A stretch of 64,000 bases of DNA, from NCBI GenBank assembly GCA_965200835.1, contig OZ241390.1:1240001-1304000 (forward strand), given 5' to 3'. The position numbers and the translations under genes are program-made. Below, in pieces: positions 25,067-33,064 of the stretch (position 1 is its first letter; each line of letters starts with the position of its first letter). Origin of the DNA: JAPPFW01 sp965200835. Its GTDB lineage: Bacteria > Actinomycetota > Acidimicrobiia > Spongiisociales > Spongiisociaceae. Under the pieces are notes generated by a model. It was not told the origin of the DNA. It saw only the letters and a program-made list of their open reading frames with translations, and ran no database searches.

Positions 25067-26231
25067 ACTCTGTGAACTCTCTCATCAGATCGGCCAACTG
25101 GACGGGACCAGGGTCGTTGACCAGTTCCTCAACCTGGTCGATCAGGAGCCCGGTCAGCTCTAGGGCAGTCGGAATCGATATGTGATCTTCCCGTATGGCC
25201 CAGCGGAGTAAACGAATGAACCGGCGGGGAAACCGGGCCACGCCCAAGTCTTCGGGCCGTTGGGTCGGCTCGTTCTCGTGGATCTCGTAGCCCAGGTTCC
25301 GAGCGTATGCAACGGATGAGATCGACCGAAAGGATTGGTATTTCTGCTCGGTTAGGAACCTCCCCTGCCGCAACCTGACCAGCGAAGTGGCATAGGAGAC
25401 GTTGAAGTAACGCTGCAGGTGGATCACGTCGGCGGGTTCGGTCACTCGCGATCCCATGCCGTACTCCTCCATGATCCGTTGAATGCCTTCGGTCGGCATC
25501 AGGAACTCACCTGCGAATCGGTCAGCGAACCGCTCCTGCGGAGTCTTGACAGACCCTGACAGCAGGTATTTGGTCGTCGGGCCGCTGTGGAAGAGGGCAT
25601 GGGCGAGCTCGTGGGCGATGGTGAAACGTCGGCGTCCGAGGGTCATCCCCATATTGACGAGCAGCGAGAACCCCACCTCTGGGTGGTTGAAGAAAGCACC
25701 GGACAGCGACTTGTCGAGATCGGGACCGAGCGAGGCGCGGTAGACCGTCACGCCCAGGAGCGCGCACACGACGTCCAAGTCGGTGACAGGACCGAGGCCG
25801 ATACGGAGATGGGCTCGGACTTCTTCGGCCTTGCGCCGGGCGTCTTCCGCTGATCCTGCTCCTCTGATTGCAGGAAACGGGCTGGCACTCGTAGTCCGAA
25901 GCTCTACGCCGAGGAGCTCGGCAAGTTGCCCGTACCGGTCGAGGAAGTTCAAGAAGTCCTGGATGCCGGACCGGGCCGTTGGAGCTAGGTCCGTACCTCC
26001 CCGTAACATCATCGCGGGTAGGTTGGGCTCGCGGGAGGGGTACCCGTCCAGGAGCTCTGCGATGCTCGTCCGGTAGAGCCGACCGAGAGCAGCAAGCTGC
26101 GGATCGCTGGGTACCCGGCGTCCGTTCTCCCAGTAGCTGATCATGGCCCTGGTCACCCCTAGCGCCGTGGCTACGTCCTGCTGCCGGTAGCCAATCTGAT
26201 CTCGTGCTCGGGTCAATCCTTCAGCAAGCAC
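25038..26231 (-). CDS. XRE-family HTH plus ImmA/IrrE-type metallopeptidase domain
   Basis: 397 residues from GTG 26231, behind GGGAGGG. Residues 1-65 are an XRE helix-turn-helix (YRQQDVATALGVTRAMISYW). Residues from about 130 onward form the COG2856 (ImmA/IrrE) domain with the zinc motif HELAH (207-211) in RRFTIAHELAHALFHSG and ERFADRFAGEFLMP supplying the third ligand. Such proteins bind DNA and cleave repressors or antitoxins after a stress signal. Overlap with the PIN gene suggests an antitoxin or sensor role. Confidence 0.82.
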   Translation of the reverse strand: MLAEGLTRARDQIGYRQQDVATALGVTRAMISYWENGRRVPSDPQLAALGRLYRTSIAELLDGYPSREPNLPAMMLRGGTDLAPTARSGIQDFLNFLDRYGQLAELLGVELRTTSASPFPAIRGAGSAEDARRKAEEVRAHLRIGLGPVTDLDVVCALLGVTVYRASLGPDLDKSLSGAFFNHPEVGFSLLVNMGMTLGRRRFTIAHELAHALFHSGPTTKYLLSGSVKTPQERFADRFAGEFLMPTEGIQRIMEEYGMGSRVTEPADVIHLQRYFNVSYATSLVRLRQGRFLTEQKYQSFRSISSVAYARNLGYEIHENEPTQRPEDLGVARFPRRFIRLLRWAIREDHISIPTALELTGLLIDQVEELVNDPGPVQLADLMREFTEYEITGVPDL

Positions 26232-26346
26232 CTTGCGCCCTCCCTTGTTACGCGTCTGAGCCTAGCCATCGATTATTCGCAACCACCAAGTTAGGCTATT
26301 CGCTAGAACTATGGACACAACGTAACTCGTCGGGAGGAGGGCCACA

Positions 26347-26756
26347 GTGAAATCGACAAACGACCTTATCGAGGAAATTCGCACGGAGGTTGCCGCACAT
26401 GATGTTGCTCTGGCAAAGGCACGGGAACGCCGAGATGCGGTTCTCCGCGCTACGGGAACCTTGCCCGGAGCGTTGCGAACTTACAGGGTGGGGTCACTGG
26501 CTACCGGCTTCGTCAACCATCCTGTATTTGACGGTCACGGCGGAGTGATTCTTGACAGACGTCTCTACCGTGATCTTGGTCCAGATGGAAAGGGCCAGTT
26601 ACCCCACGGAGTATTGGCGAGGATCCAGGATCACATCCGACCCCCTCTTCGCCCGTTAAAGGAAAAGTTCTTCTGGGGCGATGCAAGAGCACCTGTACTT
26701 CAGGATGAGAATCAAGCGTTCTTGTACAGCGGGCTGGCGAGAGCTGACTCGACTGA
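26347..26756 (+). pseudogene. Nucleotidyltransferase-like protein, N-terminal fragment
   Basis: The gene begins well (AGGAGGGCCACA before GTG 26347). Its first 105 residues resemble an actinobacterial nucleotidyltransferase group: LRTYRVGSLATGFVNHPVFD followed by GGVILDRRLYRDLGPDGKG. The GS helix start and the Asp match a pol-beta fold. The second catalytic Asp of the usual DxD appears as His (DGH). After about residue 105 similarity fades and the frame runs into the antisense of the LLM gene, so the C-terminal domain is missing. I read it as a 3'-truncated remnant. Confidence 0.5.
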
Positions 26757-27599
26757 TCAATCCTGCCCGGTGGCGGCGGCGTTCCTGGCGTCGCGCCAGG
26801 CTATCCACTCGTCTAGTCCGGACAGGTCAAAATCGGGAGCTACGGCATTCAGAGTTATTTGGTCCGCACCGGCCTCGACCCAGTCGTCAGCTCGATCGAT
26901 GTCCGCCGTCTCGGTACCTACCGATCGTTCGACCTCCGATGGGTCCCGCCCTGCCGCTCGGCACCAGTCGTCCAGCACTCTGTTCTTATGTCGCATCACC
27001 CGAGGTTCGCCGAATCCGTGCCAGATGTCGGCATCACGGCCGGCGATGCGGAGGGTGTGTTTCTCTCCCAGTCCTCCTATCAGGATCGGGATAGGGCGGG
27101 TAGGGGGAGGATTGAGCCGACCCAGCCGTCGTTTGATGCGGTACATACCCCCGTCGAGGTCCCGTAAGCGTCCACCAAAGGTCCCGAACGGGTACTCGTA
27201 CTCGGAGTAATCCCGCTCGGCCCAGCCGGCCCCCAGCCCGAGAATGAGACGACCCTCGCTGATGTGGTCCACGGTGCGGGCCATGTCGGCCAGCAGGTGG
27301 GGGTTCCGGTATGAGTAGCAGGTGACCAGCGAGCCGATCTCGACCCGTTCGGTTACCTCCGCCCAGGAAGCCAGCATGGTCCAGCACTCGAAGTGCTTGC
27401 CGTCCTTGGGACCGTAGAGGGGGTAGAAGTGATCCCAGTTGTAGACGATATCGACTCCTGCTTCCTCGGCCCGGACGGCGGCGTCCCTCATGTCCCGGTA
27501 GTCCCCATGCTGTGGGTGGACTTGGACAGCGATCCTTATGGGTCGCTTTATGGAACCCTCCTCTTTTCGACGCGCCCGCCGGGCTGACCAGCGAGCCAT
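26757..27599 (-). CDS. LLM-class F420-dependent oxidoreductase
   Basis: 280 residues of the luciferase-like TIM barrel: IRIAVQVHPQHGDY at strand 1, EEAGVDIVYNWDHFYPLYG, IGSLVTCYSYRNPHLLADMA and RLILGLGAGWAERDY are typical of mycobacterial-type F420 enzymes. The ATG at 27599 comes one base after the upstream stop (TAGCATG), consistent with coupling. A GAGGAGGG site five bases before an ATA codon at about residue 16 hints that translation might begin there instead. It follows the nitroreductase-like gene in the same operon. Its 3' end abuts the truncated nucleotidyltransferase. Confidence 0.82.
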   Translation of the reverse strand: MARWSARRARRKEEGSIKRPIRIAVQVHPQHGDYRDMRDAAVRAEEAGVDIVYNWDHFYPLYGPKDGKHFECWTMLASWAEVTERVEIGSLVTCYSYRNPHLLADMARTVDHISEGRLILGLGAGWAERDYSEYEYPFGTFGGRLRDLDGGMYRIKRRLGRLNPPPTRPIPILIGGLGEKHTLRIAGRDADIWHGFGEPRVMRHKNRVLDDWCRAAGRDPSEVERSVGTETADIDRADDWVEAGADQITLNAVAPDFDLSGLDEWIAWRDARNAAATGQD

Positions 27600-27600
27600 G

Positions 27601-28236
27601 CTATGGAAGCGGGACGCCCGACGGGCGTTCCCCGAACTCGGGTGGCATCGTCCGAGTTCGCTTCAGTTCCCAGAAACTCGGGGTGAGGGTGGCTTGCACC
27701 ACTATGTCCCAGAGGCGCAGGGCCTCCTCGCCGGGAGGCACGCTGGTGATGACCGGTCCGAAGATGCCCACTCTCCCACCGCTTTGGTCGTCCATGGCGA
27801 TGATCGGAGTCCCGACGTCTTGTCCTACCAGATCCAGGCCGGTATCCATCCGCTTCCTGATCTTGGCATCCCATGACTCGTCCCCGTAAGCGTCGGCGTG
27901 CGCCGTGCGCAAACCGCAACCTGAAAGCACCTCTTCCACGTCGAGGTCGAACAGCTGTCGATCGTGGTGGATCCTGGTTGCGAAGGCCCAATAGGCTTGG
28001 AAGACGCCCGGGTTCCCGTACTCGGTCCGTACCGACTCCATCACCCTCAGCACCCGATGGGTACGCCACGATGCCCGGTGATAGTCCGTGCCCGGAGTTG
28101 GCTTGTTCTTGAACAGTAGGCTGATCGGTTCCCAGCTAACCGTGAGATCCCTGGCCGGTGCTACTTCATCGACGACCCACCGGGCCGTCACCCAGCACCA
28201 CGGTCAGACCGGATCGACCCAGAAGGAGATATGCAC
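27601..28236 (-). CDS. Mycothiol-dependent nitroreductase (Rv2466c family) with in-frame UGA at the catalytic Cys: candidate selenoprotein
   Basis: A thioredoxin-fold DsbA-like protein of about 211 residues if the TGA at 28204-28206 is read through. GTG 28236 follows aggaaaggg and opens MHISFWVDPV, then the TGA, then PWCWVTARWVVDEV. In Rv2466c and relatives the corresponding motif is CPWC, so the stop falls exactly on the nucleophilic Cys (position 11), with resolving Cys at 14. The downstream GTPIIAMDD, FGPVITSVPPGEEALRLWD and SFWELKRTRTMPPEF match the family to the end. Reading TGA as selenocysteine restores a normal length. A nonsense mutation or sequencing error is the alternative. Translation from GTG 28191 alone would lack the active site. 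Confidence 0.7.
28174..28205 (-). promoter_or_regulatory. SECIS-like hairpin overlapping the UGA codon
   Basis: Folding by eye of the minus-strand RNA gives GACC/GGUC at the base, a 4-base bulge, then UGCUGGG/CCCGGUG with a 6-base apical loop UGACGG at 28185-28190. Three G-C pairs close the loop and a G occupies loop position 2, as bacterial SECIS elements require. The loop lies about 13 bases past the UGA, slightly closer than usual. Suggestive only. Confidence 0.4.
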
Positions 28237-28309
28237 CTGGTTCCCTTTCCTCGTTCCAGCACGAGGCTAGCCGGTAGTACCAGCAATGGCAGCCAGGGCG
28301 GCCGGTGGT

Positions 28310-30862
28310 CTAGCCTGCCAGGGCCTCGGTGACCGCGGCCGTCTCCCGCCGGCGCATGTTCACCAGCGCCCGGAGCCGTTCGAGTTTCTGCCGGAGTGCC
28401 TTGGCGGCGGTCGGAAGCGGGTTGTCGGCGAAGAAGGCTTCGACCTCGGCTGCGACCTCCGGCTGGGAGAGGGCGGGCAGACCTTCCACCATCCTGCTGT
28501 GGGTCATAGGGGGCAGCTTGGCGATCATCCGCGGCCACTCCTCCTGCAGCCGACTCCAGGCATACTGGCCCGACCTGCGGTTGGTCAGCATGAGGGCGAC
28601 TACCCAGGTGGTGTCCTGGCTGCGGATCGTGCCATTCTCGAAGAGCGCGAAGGTACGATCCACCGCGTCAGGGGAATCCACCGACGCCAGTGCCCTCAGG
28701 TATTTCATGGCCTCCTGGGGATTCTCCGCCTCCTTGTGACGCCCCAAGAAGGTGAGATGGGTGGAGGAATCGCCGTGAGAGGCGCAGACGTATAGGGCTG
28801 CCGATCCCACTTCCGGATCCACCGAAGCCGGGCTGGCCCCCATTTGATGGGAGATCCGGGCGGCTTCCTCCCGATACTCGGGGGCATTGGCGAGAGTTCC
28901 CATAGCGTTGATCATCCGTCCCCTCAGGCGGCCTACCAGGTCCGGCTCGCCGTCCTCGGCGATCCATCCGAGTCGGTCGGCCAGCGGACCGGCGAAGTCC
29001 GCCACCCACCTTTCGAAGCCGGGACGGGCTCCTTGGGTAACGAGGTGATGGCCGATGGCCGAAGCTCCTCCGAGCATGGCACCCCACACTGCCTGCTCGG
29101 TCTCGCCCCTGAAAGCCTCCACCATTTCCATGAACGAGGCCACCCGGGCCTGGCCCGATTCGACGAAGGCCCAGGTGTCGTCGATCAGGGTGAAGCGTTC
29201 CACCATATCGAGCTCGTCTAAATGGGCGACCAGCGATGTTCGGAGAGGCCCTTCGTAGGAGGTCCGGTAGAACCCGTGGCCACCCGAATTGGCAATCACC
29301 CAGTCGACCGGCCCGTCCAGCGGCAGGGACGCCGAGGGCCCGTCCAGCAGCAGCCCGGCCCGCAGGGACTTACCTCCGACGCTTCCTCTTATCACGACTG
29401 GGACTTGCCACTCGGTGCCATCGGACTCATCGGGGATCAGCAGGAAACGACGCTGCTCGACCTGCAGCCGACCCTCTCGCGCCTTCACCGTGACTTGCGG
29501 GTATCCGCCCTGGAGTATCCAGGTGTCCATGATCTGCCCGACCGGGGCTCCGGACGCATCGTCGAGGCTCTTCCAGAGGTCCTCGGTCTCCGTGTTGCCG
29601 TAGGCATGGGTGCGCAAATATTGATCCACACCTTGGCGAAACCGGCTCTCGCCGATGTACTGCTCCATCATCCAGAGCACGGCCGAACCTTTCCCGTAGG
29701 TGAGCGCATCGAACATGCCTTCGGCATCCTGAGGCGACCTAACCTCGAACTCCACCGGTCGGGTACCGGCCAACTCATCCACCTTCAGGGCCCATGGCCT
29801 TTCCACGGCCGCGAACTCCAGCCATCGCTTCCATTCGGGCCGATAGGCGTCGGTGGCTTTCATCTCCATGAAGGTGGCAAACGCCTCGTTCAACCAGATG
29901 CCGTTCCACCACTTCATTGTCACCAGATCCCCGAACCACATGTGGGCCAGCTCGTGGGCGATGACGTCCAGCACCCGCATTTTCTCCGAGGAGGTGGCGG
30001 TGGCCTCATCTACCAGTAGGGCCGCCTCCCGGTAGGTGATGCAACCCAGGTTCTCCATGGCCCCGAAGGCAAAGTCCGGAATGGCCACCATGTCGACCTT
30101 GTCGCCGGGATAGGGAATCCCGTAATAGGACTCCAGGTAGTCGAGGCAGAACTTGCTGCAATCGAGGGCGTAACCGGTCAGATGTTTCTTACCCCTAGGT
30201 GCCACGATCCGGAGCGGAACACCGTTCACCTCGACTGGTTCGGTGGCCTCGAAAGGACCTACCACGAAGGCCACCAGGTAGGTCGACATCTCGATCGTGT
30301 CGGCGAAGGTGACCGCCACTTTCCTATCTCCCGCAGGCTCCCTGGCTACTTCGGACCCGTTGGACACTGCCATCAGGTCCTCGGGGACGACCAGGGTGAT
30401 ACCGAAGGTGGCCTTGAAGTCGGGCTCGTCCCAGCAGGGGAAGGCTCGCCGGGCATCGGTTGCCTCGAACTGGGTGGTGGCAATCACCTGCTCATGTCCC
30501 TGCTGGTCGGTGAAGGTGGAGCGATAGAAGCCGTGCAGCTGGTCGTTGAGGATCCCGCTGAACCGCATTTGCAACTGCCAGTTGCCAGCGGCGATCCTCC
30601 TGGGGAGGCTGAGCGCAGCCCGCTGTGCTTCCTCGTCACAATCAACACCAGCCTCGATCCGGTCACCGTCATCGGCGATGAACCGGGCCTCGTGGATGTC
30701 CAGCTCGGCAGCATTGAGCATCACCCGGTCCACCGGTTCGGTCACCTCTACGGTCACATGAGCGATTCCCGAGAAGGTGGCCGCCTCGAGATCAGGCTCG
30801 AGGCGCAACCGGTAGTGACGCGGTACCACGGTGCGTGGCAAGCGGTAAGGATCGTCTTTCAT
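28310..30862 (-). CDS. pepN: M1-family aminopeptidase N
   Basis: 850 residues, normal for the family. The exopeptidase motif is FGAMENLGC and the zinc site is HELAHMWFGDL followed by NEAFATFMEMKA, giving HExxH and the distant Glu. Both are needed for removal of N-terminal residues from peptides. An N-terminal beta saddle and a C-terminal alpha-helical ERAP1-like domain fill the rest. It precedes the Rv2466c-like gene on the same strand, an order also found in M. tuberculosis (Rv2467-Rv2466c), and probably shares its transcript. Confidence 0.93.
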   Translation of the reverse strand: MKDDPYRLPRTVVPRHYRLRLEPDLEAATFSGIAHVTVEVTEPVDRVMLNAAELDIHEARFIADDGDRIEAGVDCDEEAQRAALSLPRRIAAGNWQLQMRFSGILNDQLHGFYRSTFTDQQGHEQVIATTQFEATDARRAFPCWDEPDFKATFGITLVVPEDLMAVSNGSEVAREPAGDRKVAVTFADTIEMSTYLVAFVVGPFEATEPVEVNGVPLRIVAPRGKKHLTGYALDCSKFCLDYLESYYGIPYPGDKVDMVAIPDFAFGAMENLGCITYREAALLVDEATATSSEKMRVLDVIAHELAHMWFGDLVTMKWWNGIWLNEAFATFMEMKATDAYRPEWKRWLEFAAVERPWALKVDELAGTRPVEFEVRSPQDAEGMFDALTYGKGSAVLWMMEQYIGESRFRQGVDQYLRTHAYGNTETEDLWKSLDDASGAPVGQIMDTWILQGGYPQVTVKAREGRLQVEQRRFLLIPDESDGTEWQVPVVIRGSVGGKSLRAGLLLDGPSASLPLDGPVDWVIANSGGHGFYRTSYEGPLRTSLVAHLDELDMVERFTLIDDTWAFVESGQARVASFMEMVEAFRGETEQAVWGAMLGGASAIGHHLVTQGARPGFERWVADFAGPLADRLGWIAEDGEPDLVGRLRGRMINAMGTLANAPEYREEAARISHQMGASPASVDPEVGSAALYVCASHGDSSTHLTFLGRHKEAENPQEAMKYLRALASVDSPDAVDRTFALFENGTIRSQDTTWVVALMLTNRRSGQYAWSRLQEEWPRMIAKLPPMTHSRMVEGLPALSQPEVAAEVEAFFADNPLPTAAKALRQKLERLRALVNMRRRETAAVTEALAG

Positions 30863-31250
30863 CCTGACTCCATGCCTAGGGGTAGTTTCAGCCGGACGTT
30901 TCGATGGCCGGACCTCGGGGGCCTGCCTGGGTCGAGTTGTGGACGTGACAGCCCACCACTCGGAACAAGTCGCTGGAAGTGCAATGGTAGACCTGCACGG
31001 AAAAGTTAAACATATGCCGAAGATGTGGGTTGCCTTAACTTATTCCGGGAGAAACGTAAAGGCTGACCTGGGGAAATGCGGGTCCTGGCCGATTCTGGAC
31101 CAAGCGGAAAAGATAAGAGGGACTGGTGATTGGGGTTGAGGTTAACTTTTTCGGGCCACCCTTCGACGTCGAGGTCGGTGGCCTGGGGTCGTGGAGGCTG
31201 TCCACTTCACTGGGGAGGAGATCCGGTGGTAATGCAGCTGTGGTAGAGGC
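30863..31250. other. 388-bp non-coding interval with AAGTTAA repeats and an imperfect hairpin
   Basis: No convincing gene was found. AAGTTAA (31003-31009) and TTAACTT (31035-31041) form an inverted repeat, and a related GTTAACTTTTT occurs at 31141-31151. A ggccacc/ggtggcc stem (31154-31160 with 31177-31183) encloses a CGACGTCG palindrome. No proper U-tract follows in either direction. The interval may hold the pepN promoter and the glbO transcript end. Confidence 0.35.
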
Positions 31251-31670
31251 TCAGCCAGCCTGAGAGGGTGGAGTGGGCGGCCAGCGGTTCATCAGATGGG
31301 TAGCGGCCGACTCGAAATAGGCCGCCATGGCGGAGCGGACCTCTTCGGGGATGTCGACCTCGGCCAGCGATGCCCGCATGTGGGTCACCCAGGCATCCCG
31401 CTCGGGGGTGCCGATCTCGAACGGGGCATGGCGCATCCGCAACCGGGGGTGTCCCCGTTCGGCGCTATAACGCGGCGGGCCGCCCCAGTACTGGGCGAGG
31501 AACCCAGCCAGCCTGGAACGGGACGGTCCGAGATCGTCGGGATAGAGCGGGCGCAGCACCGGGTCGCTGGCTACCCGGTCGTAGAAACGGGTTACCAGCT
31601 CATCGAAGAACGCCTGGCCGCCCACGGCCGCGTATACCGACTGGTTCACCCTCCGGATCGTAGCGGTCAC
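31251..31670 (-). CDS. glbO: Group II truncated haemoglobin
   Basis: 139 residues counted from GTG 31670 (VTATIRRVNQSVYAAVGG), which leaves a standard 2-on-2 globin; longer in-frame starts add a Pro/Arg-rich tail without similarity. FFDELVTRFYDRVASDP forms helices A-B, FLAQYWGGPPRYSAERGHPR is the group II CD-E region, the proximal His is in RLRMRHAPFEI, and the Trp at G8 is in ERDAWVTHM. GlbO proteins bind O2 or NO and help in oxidative or nitrosative stress. Linkage with pepN and the Rv2466c gene parallels M. tuberculosis. Confidence 0.88.
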   Translation of the reverse strand: MTATIRRVNQSVYAAVGGQAFFDELVTRFYDRVASDPVLRPLYPDDLGPSRSRLAGFLAQYWGGPPRYSAERGHPRLRMRHAPFEIGTPERDAWVTHMRASLAEVDIPEEVRSAMAAYFESAATHLMNRWPPTPPSQAG

Positions 31671-31806
31671 GCCGAGAGTTGGTGGTGGGAGGGTCCGGGT
31701 CGGGGAGCCTCGACATCGGTGGCGTCCGAGGTTGTTCCCTGACCGGAGGCTTTGCAAGACTTACCGCGATCAACGAGATCCCTATCGGGAAAGGTAAGGG
31801 ACTGAC

Positions 31807-33054
31807 GTGCCGGTTGACCTGGCCGCCGCTCTGAGTGCGGCCGACCAGCTGCTCGAATATGAGAGAGACCTGCTCGGCTCGCTGGTATCACGTCCGAGCG
31901 TCCGGGGTGAGGTTTCCGATCTTCATGAGTTGGTGGCCGACGAGGTAGCCAGGTTGGGTATGCAAGTGGAGTTGGTCACTCCCCGCCTGGACGAGTTGAG
32001 GAACCACCCGGAGTGGTGCCCACCCCAGCCAGCGGTCGCCGAGCCGGAGAGGATGGTGAGCGTCCTGGGGACGTGGGGTGAGGGGCCCGGCATCCTCCTG
32101 TTCGCCCACCTCGACACCGAACCTCCCCAGCCCCGGAGCGAATGGAAGACTCATCCCTATCGAGCAACATCGGTCGGTAGTCGTATCCATGGCGTGGGTA
32201 CCGCGGATGACAAGGCAGGGGTGGTGTCGGTGCTGGCCGCTGCCCGCGCTCTGCTTCCCCATCTGGATGGTGTGAGAGTCGTAGTCGGACTGGTGCATGG
32301 CAAGCTGGGCGGCGGGTTGGGAGCTCTGCCCACCCTTTTGAGAACCGGAGCGGTCGACACCTCTATCTACTGCCATCCGGCCGAGACCGGACTGGGAATG
32401 GCCCATTTCAAGATCGCCACCCGCGGCTTCTTCAGCTTCCGGATCGAGACAGCTGGCCGGCGACCCGAGCCGGTGGAGATTCGCACTCCCAACTCCGAGA
32501 ACCCCCGCCAGGGGATCAACGCCTTCAGCCGCTTGCAAGCCGTATTGGCCGCGGTGGATCGGTGGGCCGGCCAGGACGGTTTGCTGTGTTCGGTCAACCG
32601 GGTCGCGGCTGGTGTCAACCCGATCGTGCTGCCGGAGAGAGCAGTGGCCGAGGGGAGCGTGTGGTTCCGGCACGGAACGGTGACGGATGTGTTCGGGAGC
32701 CTGGATCGAGCGGCCATGGGAGCGGGTGCTGAGTCCGTCCAGCTGCGCGGTTTGCGGTCCAACCCGGCCGAGATTCCCGCTGGCCATCCCCTGTCTGCCG
32801 CCACCGCTCGGGCAATCACAGCCGAGACCGGTAAGACCCCCGGCGTCTATCCGTCCCATGTTGCATCCGACATCCGATTCCCGATCCGGATCTCCGGAGC
32901 GGCCACGGTCGGGTTCGGCGCACTGGGCGGGAACTTCTACGGTCCCAACGAATGGGTCGATGCGGACGATCTGCATCGGGCAACCCGGGTGATCATCCGG
33001 ATCGTCTCGGCCTGGGCTGCCGGGGCCCGGTCCGGAAACTCCTGGGACCGATAG
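31807..33054 (+). CDS. M20-family metallopeptidase-like protein with altered metal site
   Basis: 415 residues from GTG 31807. The fold is that of the ArgE/DapE/carboxypeptidase G2 family. First-half ligands are present (LLFAHLDTEPP and HGVGTADDKAGVV, His-x-Asp and the bridging Asp). The catalytic/metal Glu pair expected as GEEEGG is replaced by HGKLGGG. The His of the dimerisation lid is not obvious, and the final His ligand in a typical AHGPNE is Tyr (FYGPNEWVD). Hydrolysis by the classical two-zinc mechanism therefore looks impaired. It could be a non-catalytic or altered-chemistry homologue. Confidence 0.75.
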   Translation: MPVDLAAALSAADQLLEYERDLLGSLVSRPSVRGEVSDLHELVADEVARLGMQVELVTPRLDELRNHPEWCPPQPAVAEPERMVSVLGTWGEGPGILLFAHLDTEPPQPRSEWKTHPYRATSVGSRIHGVGTADDKAGVVSVLAAARALLPHLDGVRVVVGLVHGKLGGGLGALPTLLRTGAVDTSIYCHPAETGLGMAHFKIATRGFFSFRIETAGRRPEPVEIRTPNSENPRQGINAFSRLQAVLAAVDRWAGQDGLLCSVNRVAAGVNPIVLPERAVAEGSVWFRHGTVTDVFGSLDRAAMGAGAESVQLRGLRSNPAEIPAGHPLSAATARAITAETGKTPGVYPSHVASDIRFPIRISGAATVGFGALGGNFYGPNEWVDADDLHRATRVIIRIVSAWAAGARSGNSWDR

Positions 33055-33057
33055 ACT
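33052..33057 (+). promoter_or_regulatory. -10-like TAGACT before the OLD-family gene
   Basis: TAGACT lies seven bases before ATG 33065 and overlaps the upstream stop codon. No ribosome site is visible, so a leaderless transcript is possible. No clear -35 was seen. Confidence 0.35.
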
Positions 33058-33064
33058 CCCCGCC

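Noticed and set aside
27555..27599. ATA as the start codon of the LLM gene at 26757-27599
   Set aside because: A GAGGAGGG lies at the right distance before ATA, but ATA starts are very rare and an ATG at 27599 directly after the upstream stop offers a normal coupled start.
30939..31139. 66-codon plus-strand frame between pepN and glbO
   Set aside because: No ribosome site, no similarity, and it overlaps the inverted repeats that look regulatory.
31154..31183. ggccacc/ggtggcc stem as the glbO terminator
   Set aside because: On the minus strand the stem is followed by A-rich sequence (gaaaaag) and not a U-tract, so it does not meet the intrinsic terminator pattern.
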